DNA from: Acidobacteriaceae bacterium
Lineage (GTDB): Bacteria; Acidobacteriota; Terriglobia; Terriglobales; Acidobacteriaceae
Direction: 5' to 3'
NCBI GenBank assembly: GCA_027307045.1
Contig: DAHUXR010000039.1
Location: 1-38,231, forward strand
DNA length: 38,231 nt
Positions within the stretch are counted from its first letter, which is position 1; every line of letters starts with the position of its first letter. Below are positions 32,728 through 38,231 of the stretch, in pieces. A program made the translations under genes and the position numbers. The notes below the pieces were generated by a model. That model worked only from the letters and a program-made list of their open reading frames with translations, was not told the DNA's origin and did no database searches.

Positions 32728-34455
32728 TTACTTTTCGTCAGCCAGCAGTTCGTTCAATTCACCCGGAATAGCATCTACCGGAATCTGCTGCAATTTCATT
32801 CCCGCGCCATCGCGCGTAATGAGGTTGTGCTGCCTGCCCCAGACTTGTTCGTCGAGTTTGGGGAAGTCGATACGGCTGTGCGCGCCGCGGCTTTCCTTGC
32901 GGGCCATGGCACTGCGGGTCACCGCTTCTGAAACCGTAAGCATCGATTTCAAATCCTTGGAAAGATGCCAGCCGGGATTGAACAGCCGCGAACCTTCCAC
33001 TCGAACACGGGCCGCGCGCGCTTTTAACTTTTCCAACTCGCCCATCGCCTTGGTCATGTCTTCCTCCACGCGGAAGATCCCGACGAGGTTCTGCATCACT
33101 TCCTGAAGGTCGCGATGCACGGTATAAGGATTCTCGCCTTCTCCACGATCGAATGGCGCGAGCATATCGCGCTCAGCCTCAGCGATCTGCGCGTCGTCGA
33201 TGGAAGCCGCAGGAGCCTTGCTGGCATAGGCGGCAGCACCCAATCCTGCGCGACGGCCGAAGACCAGCAGGTCAGAGAGTGAGTTGCCCCCCAGGCGGTT
33301 TGCGCCATGTAGTCCTGCAGCAGCTTCACCCGCCGCGAACAGGCCGGGAAGCGAAGACGCCGCGGTTTCAGCTTCAACCTTGATTCCTCCCATCATGTAA
33401 TGGCAGGTTGGGCCCACTTCCATTGGGCCCTTGGTGATATCCACGTCAGCCAGCTCCTTAAACTGGTGATACATGCTGGGCAGCTTCTGCTTCACGTATT
33501 CAGCGGGCTTGTGGGATATATCCAGATACGCGCCGCCATGCTCACTACCGCGGCCTTCGCGGACTTCGGTATAAATCGAGCGCGCGACCACATCGCGGGT
33601 GGAAAGTTCCATGCGCTTGGGATCGTACTTTTCCATGAAGCGCTGGCCCTCTTTGTTGCGGAGGATGCCGCCCTCGCCACGAACCGCTTCCGTGACCAGG
33701 ATGCCCTGCACGCCCGGAGGCCAAACCATTCCCGTGGGATGGAATTGCACGAACTCCATATCCAGCAATTCTGCGCCAGCGTCATAAGCGAGCGCCATGC
33801 CGTCACCGGTGTATTCCCAGGAATTTGACGTGACCCGCCACGCCTTGCCAATGCCCCCGGTCGCCATCACTACCGCTTTGGCTTTCAGCACGACGAAACG
33901 CCCTTGTTCGCGCCAGTAGCCAAACGCGCCCACCACACGCTTGCCGTCAGTAAGCAGGCGGATAATGGTGCATTCCATAAAGACATCAAAGCCCATCTGC
34001 ACGCCACGGTCCTGCAGCGTGCGGATCATCTCCAGGCCGGTGCGGTCACCCACATGGCAGAGCCGTTTGAACGTGTGGCCGCCGAAAGCGCGTTGCAGAA
34101 TGTCGCCGTCAGAGGTGCGGTCAAAGAGCGCGCCCCACTGCTCCAGCTCGCGAACGCGTTCCGGCGCTTCCTGGGCATGGAGCTGGGCCATACGCCAATT
34201 GTTCATCAGCTTACCGCCCCGCATGGTGTCACGGAAATGCGTGCGCCAGCTATCGGCCTTGTCCACGTTGGCCATGGCGGCGGCGATGCCGCCTTCGGCC
34301 ATCACCGTGTGCGCTTTCCCCAACAAAGATTTGGAGACCACGGCAACGCGAGCGCCGGCCGCCAGGCCTTCAATTGCCGCGCGCAAACCCGCTCCGCCCG
34401 CGCCAATGATCAGGACGTCATGCTCATGAGTTTCATACTTTGTCTGGTTCGTCAC
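32728..34455 (-). CDS. sdhA: Succinate dehydrogenase flavoprotein subunit
   Basis: Catalytic subunit (575 aa) of complex II, oxidising succinate to fumarate with covalent FAD. The dinucleotide fold is LIIGAGGAGLRAA (15-27). H49 in KAHTVMAEGGI is the FAD-linked His. Later motifs are QFHPTG, TEAVRGEGG (active-site Arg), HYMMGGI and GLHGANRLGGNSL. The C-terminal Arg-rich SRGAHSR motif is present. Length and motifs fit SdhA rather than L-aspartate oxidase, which lacks adjacent sdhB/sdhC. It starts at GTG 34455 in a four-base overlap with the sdhC stop. Confidence 0.96.
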   Translation of the reverse strand: MTNQTKYETHEHDVLIIGAGGAGLRAAIEGLAAGARVAVVSKSLLGKAHTVMAEGGIAAAMANVDKADSWRTHFRDTMRGGKLMNNWRMAQLHAQEAPERVRELEQWGALFDRTSDGDILQRAFGGHTFKRLCHVGDRTGLEMIRTLQDRGVQMGFDVFMECTIIRLLTDGKRVVGAFGYWREQGRFVVLKAKAVVMATGGIGKAWRVTSNSWEYTGDGMALAYDAGAELLDMEFVQFHPTGMVWPPGVQGILVTEAVRGEGGILRNKEGQRFMEKYDPKRMELSTRDVVARSIYTEVREGRGSEHGGAYLDISHKPAEYVKQKLPSMYHQFKELADVDITKGPMEVGPTCHYMMGGIKVEAETAASSLPGLFAAGEAAAGLHGANRLGGNSLSDLLVFGRRAGLGAAAYASKAPAASIDDAQIAEAERDMLAPFDRGEGENPYTVHRDLQEVMQNLVGIFRVEEDMTKAMGELEKLKARAARVRVEGSRLFNPGWHLSKDLKSMLTVSEAVTRSAMARKESRGAHSRIDFPKLDEQVWGRQHNLITRDGAGMKLQQIPVDAIPGELNELLADEK

Positions 34456-35216
34456 AATATTCTAAAGTCCTTGATCATGCCGCTGGCCACCATGCGGACA
34501 TAGAAGTCGGCAAATCCCACTGAAATCAAACTGCACCAGGCATATAACATGTGGCGTTCATTGAGGAAGCTGGCTTTCTTCCATGCGCCATGACGCCCGC
34601 GATTGGTGACGGTGCAGGAAAAGCAATCCAGCTTGCCGCCGATCAGGTGCCGCAGCGAGTGGCAGGAGAGCAGATACAGCGTAAGCAGCATGATGTTGAC
34701 GAGCAACACCAACGATCCGACGCCGATGCCAAAATGCAGCTTCTGATCGTAACCGGGGAACCAGAAGGCGCGGATTGCGTCATACCATAGGAAGCACAGG
34801 AAGACGATGGCGCCATAGAGAAAATAGCGATGCAGATTTTGCAGGATGAAAGGGACCCTGGTTTCACCACGATAATTGCGGCGTGCCGGCTCGCCAACGG
34901 CGCATCCCGGCGGATCCATGAAGAACGCTCGATAATAGGCCTTGCGATAGTAGTAACAGGTGACGCGGAAGCCGAGAGGGAAGGCCAGGATCAGCAGCGC
35001 CGGCGACAGGTGCCACCATGAAATGTTGAGCAGCGGAGAGTAAAAGGGCGAGAGGTATGGATCTGTCCAGAAAAACTTTCCTTCGAACGCGCGCCAAGTG
35101 GCGTACAGGCCAAATCCACCTAGAAGAATGATGACGGGAATGTTCTCCATCCACCAGGCATCGCGCCGCAACGTGCGGCCCAGCCCGACAGGCACAGCAG
35201 AGCTTCTTTCTGCCAA
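34452..35216 (-). CDS. sdhC: Succinate dehydrogenase membrane anchor, single-subunit type
   Basis: Integral membrane subunit (254 aa, about five to six helices) that anchors SdhAB and passes electrons to quinone. It starts with TTG 35216, five bases after a strong GGAGGTG. It is longer than the usual SdhC/SdhD pair and no sdhD is present. Hydrophobic segments lie near 25-42, 68-84, 130-150, 163-184 and 222-245. Histidines such as H69, H129, H161 and H222 could bind haem. A cluster C185, H186, H190, C198, C201 (CHSLRH then CFSC) resembles the Cys/His sites of anchors reported to hold a membrane-embedded Rieske-type cluster. That last point is inference. Confidence 0.88.
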   Translation of the reverse strand: MAERSSAVPVGLGRTLRRDAWWMENIPVIILLGGFGLYATWRAFEGKFFWTDPYLSPFYSPLLNISWWHLSPALLILAFPLGFRVTCYYYRKAYYRAFFMDPPGCAVGEPARRNYRGETRVPFILQNLHRYFLYGAIVFLCFLWYDAIRAFWFPGYDQKLHFGIGVGSLVLLVNIMLLTLYLLSCHSLRHLIGGKLDCFSCTVTNRGRHGAWKKASFLNERHMLYAWCSLISVGFADFYVRMVASGMIKDFRIL

Positions 35217-35284
35217 ACTTCACCTCCATGGGTGAATTGAAAACTCAACAGTGTAGCAAATGGGGCTTTTTCTAACATCCCGAT

Positions 35285-35299
35285 TCCCGCGCAGCGGGA
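35285..35299. repeat. Hairpin TCCCGC-GCA-GCGGGA between prmC and sdhC
   Basis: A six-base-pair stem with a three-base loop in the 184-bp gap. It is followed by GA-rich sequence and not by a T-run. It may be a degenerate intergenic repeat or a weak terminator after prmC. Confidence 0.4.
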
Positions 35300-35400
35300 G
35301 AGGGAGCCCTATCGTGACGAAGAACGGCAGCTTACGGATTGCATAGGTATCCGTGGCTGTGCGGATGTGCAAAAAATAGTACGCCTAAAGATCATCGCTC

Positions 35401-36309
35401 TTATAGGGCTTCCCTCGCTCCGCTCGGGATTGCAGAAACAGGGCTCCCGATCGTCTGAGGTTTCCTCGCCGCCACGACCCTGGGAATTCCTTGAAGATCG
35501 GCTGTGACCTGAATGTCTTGCCAGCCGGCCAGCAGACTACGCACCTTTTGTTCTTCTGAGTATCCGATTTCGGCCACAAACCAGCCGCCAGGCCGCAGAG
35601 CGGTATGGGCTTGCGGGATCAACCGTCGATAGATTTCCATTCCTTCACGACCGGAGAAGACGGCAATCTTTGGCTCGAACTCTCGCACCTGCTTCTGCAC
35701 CTTGTCGGCGTCGGCTTCGCCCACATAGGGAGGGTTGGACATGATGAAGTCGAACCTTTCACCGGCGTAGACGGCCAGAAGGTCGGACTTACGAAAAAGC
35801 ACTTTCCCGGCCAGTGCGAGGCGGGCGGCATTGGTTCGCGCCATTTCCAGCGCGTCATCAGAGATATCGCAGGCGTGGATTTCCGCGTGGGGGAGTTCAC
35901 TGGCCAGAGCCAGGGCTATGCATCCAGAGCCGGTGCCGACATCGAGAAGCTTGAGGCGGCCCGGGCCGTCGAAGCGATATTCCTTTACCAACTCAAGCAC
36001 GGTCTCCACCACGTGCTCGGTCTCCGGCCGCGGGATAAGCACAGCGGGAGAGACCAGCAGATCAAGCCCCCAGAACTCCTGATGTCCGGTGATGTATTGC
36101 GTGGGACAGCCACGCGCCCGCTCGCGGATGACTTCATCGTAGCGTGATTGCTCGTCTTCATTCAGCTCGCGCTCAGGATGGGCGTAGAGATAGGCGCGTT
36201 CGCGGTTGAGAACAAACAAGAGCAGCAGTTCGGCGTTCAGCCGCGGAGAGGGCACGTCATTTTCGATGAAAAGTTGATACGCGAAATCAACGGCCTGTTT
36301 GAGCTGCAT
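35401..36309 (-). CDS. prmC: Release factor glutamine methyltransferase
   Basis: PrmC (HemK) methylates the Gln of the GGQ motif in peptide-chain release factors in the cytosol. The 302-residue product has the N-terminal helical domain with LNAELLLLFVL (24-34), the substrate loop IPRPETEHVV (92-101), SAM motif I LLDVGTGSGCIAL (121-133) and the catalytic NPPYVGEAD (192-200). The last ~14 residues, ending AIPSGAREAL, are encoded by a GC-rich repeat-like segment and are probably an added tail. No clear ribosome site precedes the ATG. The sdh genes lie 184 bp downstream. Confidence 0.95.
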   Translation of the reverse strand: MQLKQAVDFAYQLFIENDVPSPRLNAELLLLFVLNRERAYLYAHPERELNEDEQSRYDEVIRERARGCPTQYITGHQEFWGLDLLVSPAVLIPRPETEHVVETVLELVKEYRFDGPGRLKLLDVGTGSGCIALALASELPHAEIHACDISDDALEMARTNAARLALAGKVLFRKSDLLAVYAGERFDFIMSNPPYVGEADADKVQKQVREFEPKIAVFSGREGMEIYRRLIPQAHTALRPGGWFVAEIGYSEEQKVRSLLAGWQDIQVTADLQGIPRVVAARKPQTIGSPVSAIPSGAREAL

Positions 36310-36390
36310 GCCGGGGAACTGTACCGCAAAGGGTGCGAAGGACGCAAAAGTGCGAAAGTTGGAGAAGCGAATTAGCTCGAGATCGGGATT

Positions 36391-37443
36391 CTACTCTGTT
36401 TCACCGAGCCAACGAGTGTTGGGCCTGTGGTACCCGGCGGTGGCGATGATGCGGTCTTCAAAGCCCGGAAAGATCGCGAGTTTTACTTCAGCACTCTTTT
36501 CTCCGGGCTCCATTCTGAGCCACGCAAAAGGCGAGTCTGCGGTCGCTCGCGATCCCGCTTCGTGGATCAGATCAAGAAGGTCTTTGCGATCCTGGCGGCT
36601 GATGTATTGCCACACAATAGAATGGAACAAGACAGTGGTCATGCGGTTTGCCGGCTCCACGAGAAGGGACTTGAGCCATTCCGTTGCGCCAGCCCGCTCG
36701 ACGCGGAGTTGAGACCGGCTGGCAACTTCCATCGCCTGCTCCAGGTTGCGCATGCGCTCAAGCTGGTCTGCCCAAACAAAAGACCGCAAAGTTAAACGAC
36801 ACTCCGGTAGAGATGGATCCAGCGGGTCAGGATCGCAGCCGCGGCGCTCCGCTACCGTTACGTCACCCAGGGGCGGTGCGGCATCGGAGGTAAAAACATC
36901 ATTCAGGACAATAGGCGAGTGCGGATTACCCCATGCGCCTCCGGGCCAAGTGTAGCGGTACTGGTCCCATTGCAGATTCAGTCCGGCGCTGGCCCCGATC
37001 TCCAGAAGTCGAAACGGCAAACGCGTGCGGTGAGCAATCAGCAGAAAGCCGCCCAGCAGCGCTCCACAACGGCCGATTTCATTCGTCTGCACGGGGCGCA
37101 ACACCAGTTCGCGAAGGACGGGCATCTGTTCTGCAATCGTACGGCGAAAGGCATTCCACGCTGGTTCCAGAGCTACTGTTCCGCCACAAGATGGATAGAA
37201 TCGCGCCAGTTCCAGAAGCTCTCCCTGCAGAGCCAGCCGATGGACGGCACCCATCATGCGCAGGGCAAGCGCAGACCCTTTGGGATCATGCTCATGAGGA
37301 GCGAGCAATTCCCTGACAGGCCCGCCTTGGTCGAAATCATCCGCCGCCCGGCGAAGGAGATGAGCGTAGAGCGGAGAACCGAGTCTTTCGCACCAGTCGG
37401 CCTGAAAGCGACACAACTCCGGTATGCTGCGATGCTCGCTCAT
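36391..37443 (-). CDS. DUF2332-family protein
   Basis: Cytosolic protein (350 aa) of the DUF2332 family, whose function is not established. The family start FQADWCERLGSPLYAHLLRR (13-32) is clear, and the middle has LLEIGASAGLNLQWDQYRY (about 145-163), which looks like a SAM-binding motif I (E-IGASAGLNL). That suggests a methyltransferase-like fold with later FHSIVWQYIS (about 272-281) as a strand-helix element. Length is normal for the family. It sits 81 bp upstream of prmC on the same strand. No good ribosome site precedes the ATG. Confidence 0.85.
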   Translation of the reverse strand: MSEHRSIPELCRFQADWCERLGSPLYAHLLRRAADDFDQGGPVRELLAPHEHDPKGSALALRMMGAVHRLALQGELLELARFYPSCGGTVALEPAWNAFRRTIAEQMPVLRELVLRPVQTNEIGRCGALLGGFLLIAHRTRLPFRLLEIGASAGLNLQWDQYRYTWPGGAWGNPHSPIVLNDVFTSDAAPPLGDVTVAERRGCDPDPLDPSLPECRLTLRSFVWADQLERMRNLEQAMEVASRSQLRVERAGATEWLKSLLVEPANRMTTVLFHSIVWQYISRQDRKDLLDLIHEAGSRATADSPFAWLRMEPGEKSAEVKLAIFPGFEDRIIATAGYHRPNTRWLGETE

Positions 37444-37646
37444 GGCTCAGATTCAGAACTGAATACAAGGAACAACAATTTGTCAAACTCAATCATCTTC
37501 CCGACATTATGTGCGGTAGTCAAAAAGAGTGGGCGCCTCCACCTTCCATCCTTCAATTCAAAATGTAGCCGGGAAGACCGCGATCTTGAACTCAAATTCA
37601 AGAACTGCTTTAGTACCTTGTCGGCATCGCCTTCTCCGATTCCAGC

Positions 37647-37829
37647 TCACCATAGAAGTTTGGGATTGTCGGAGTCCTTTATCACCACATCGCCCGCTAG
37701 ATCTCCTGCCGCTTGCCGCGCAGGAGGAACAGATGGATTCTTTGGATAACTCTTGCCATTAAAGCGAAGTTCCGCCTCATAGCCGGGTTGGATGCCTCCG
37801 CCCTGGACCCGCACGCCAAGGCTGTAGTT
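37647..37829 (-). pseudogene. Truncated 3' end of an unknown gene next to the IS end
   Basis: On the minus strand a frame stays open from the IS edge to a TGA at 37647-37649. It reads YSLGVRVQGGGIQPGYEAEL, later RFNGKSYPKNPSVPPARQ and DVVIKDSDNPKLLW, which is protein-like. No start lies within it. It looks like the last ~60 residues of a gene whose front lies beyond the insertion. The remaining 203 bp up to the DUF2332 gene (37444-37646) hold nothing I can name. I do not recognise the family. Confidence 0.45.
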
Positions 37830-38231
37830 GCAACGAAAAAATGTCGTATTAACTGCAACGATAAAATGTCACCCCCTGGAAGATTAAGTAGCGGCGGACA
37901 AAGCCGGACGTCCGCCGAGGTTATAAATGCGGGGCGGTTTGGATTTGCGTTTTAAGGCCGAGGAGAGAATAGCCGGTTTTGGTTCAATGAGTTCCTGCAA
38001 GGGACGTTGCAGGGTGAGTAGGAGTTGCGCGCCAAGGTAGAAGCGGAGCGAGCCGTCGAGCTGGTGCGAGAGTTCCACGACTTTGCCGGCCAAGCTGTGT
38101 CGGGAAGGCAGTGGAGGAAGCTGAAAGACTTCTCCTGCCCAGGCCACAGTGTTGTCCCCGGCGACGACACGCTGATAGCGAAAGCTGAGGCAACGAGCCA
38201 GATCAAAGCGGTGGGGCAGGTGGCGGAAGTC
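37829..38231 (-). mobile_element. Insertion sequence, partial (ISNCY/IS481-like), running off the window
   Basis: The last 400 bases hold the 3' part of a transposase gene and one element end. Between the stop and the flank are two 17-bp copies of TGCAACGAWAAAATGTC (37829-37845 and 37854-37870), 25 bp apart and 16 of 17 identical. These are probably the transposase-binding sites at the element tip. The other end, and any target-site duplication, lie outside. Confidence 0.7.
37884..38231 (-). CDS. Transposase, C-terminal part (5' end outside the window)
   Basis: C-terminal 115 residues of an integrase-type transposase. The frame is already open at the window edge (DFRHLPHRFDLARCLSFRY), and the tail shows the hallmark order for ISNCY-type elements: RVVAGDNTVAWAGEVFQLPP, then AGKVVELSHQLDGSLRFYLG. 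This is the small beta-barrel domain that follows the DDE catalytic core in IS481/ISNCY and related transposases. The DDE residues themselves lie outside the window. It ends with a basic stretch (LKRKSKPPR) and a TAA at 37884. Whether the whole gene is intact cannot be seen. Confidence 0.78.
   Translation of the reverse strand, partial: DFRHLPHRFDLARCLSFRYQRVVAGDNTVAWAGEVFQLPPLPSRHSLAGKVVELSHQLDGSLRFYLGAQLLLTLQRPLQELIEPKPAILSSALKRKSKPPRIYNLGGRPALSAAT

Noticed and set aside
37829..37870. Two 17-bp direct repeats as a possible CRISPR
   Set aside because: Only two copies with an 8-bp gap, placed at the tip of an insertion sequence; best read as transposase-binding sites.

Overview
The window reads as a chromosomal segment of a moderately GC-rich Gram-negative bacterium, most likely an Acidobacteriota member of the Terriglobia/Koribacter type. 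That placement is inference. It rests on a large periplasmic TPR protein ending in an outer-membrane beta-barrel, a five-helix succinate dehydrogenase anchor of the type known from Actinobacteria and Acidobacteria, and GC-rich intergenic repeats of the form GAGCGRAGCGA. I see no tRNA, rRNA, CRISPR array or prophage. Genes are tightly packed, and GTG and TTG starts are common.

Left part (1-11250). A leftward operon encodes a secreted protein, a YtrA-type GntR repressor, an ABC ATPase, an ABC-2 permease and a small four-helix protein. Its promoter has a consensus -35 box and a perfect 24-bp palindrome over the -10 region, which suggests autoregulation. Next come a lone membrane protein, a two-gene restriction-modification system (beta-class DNA methyltransferase plus a PD-(D/E)xK nuclease), a lipoprotein polysaccharide deacetylase, a very small membrane protein, a NagX/HGSNAT-like acyltransferase, another membrane protein, a DUF971 protein that may be leaderless, a 404-bp non-coding stretch and a phospholipid-N-methyltransferase-like enzyme.

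Centre (11311-19684, rightward). coaD and an aminotransferase form one unit. They are followed by manA, manC and a phosphomannomutase, which together convert fructose-6-P to GDP-mannose. A transglutaminase-like envelope protein then overlaps a flavin amine oxidase.

Right-centre (19695-29821). This is a divergent locus. Leftward are the ~1400-residue TPR/beta-barrel protein and a GT4 glycosyltransferase. Rightward are four tightly coupled genes: a polytopic GT-C/PTPS-related membrane protein and three small exported or anchored proteins. With GDP-mannose synthesis next door, this looks like an undescribed envelope-glycan synthesis and export system, and it is the best candidate for something new.

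Right end (29825-38231, leftward). A two-domain universal stress protein with a CRP/FNR-like box and a small partner come first. The sdhC-sdhA-sdhB-TPR cluster follows, with palindromic repeats inserted between sdhA and sdhB. prmC and a DUF2332 protein come next. The window ends in the C-terminal part of an ISNCY/IS481-like transposase, whose end abuts the truncated reading frame of an unknown gene.
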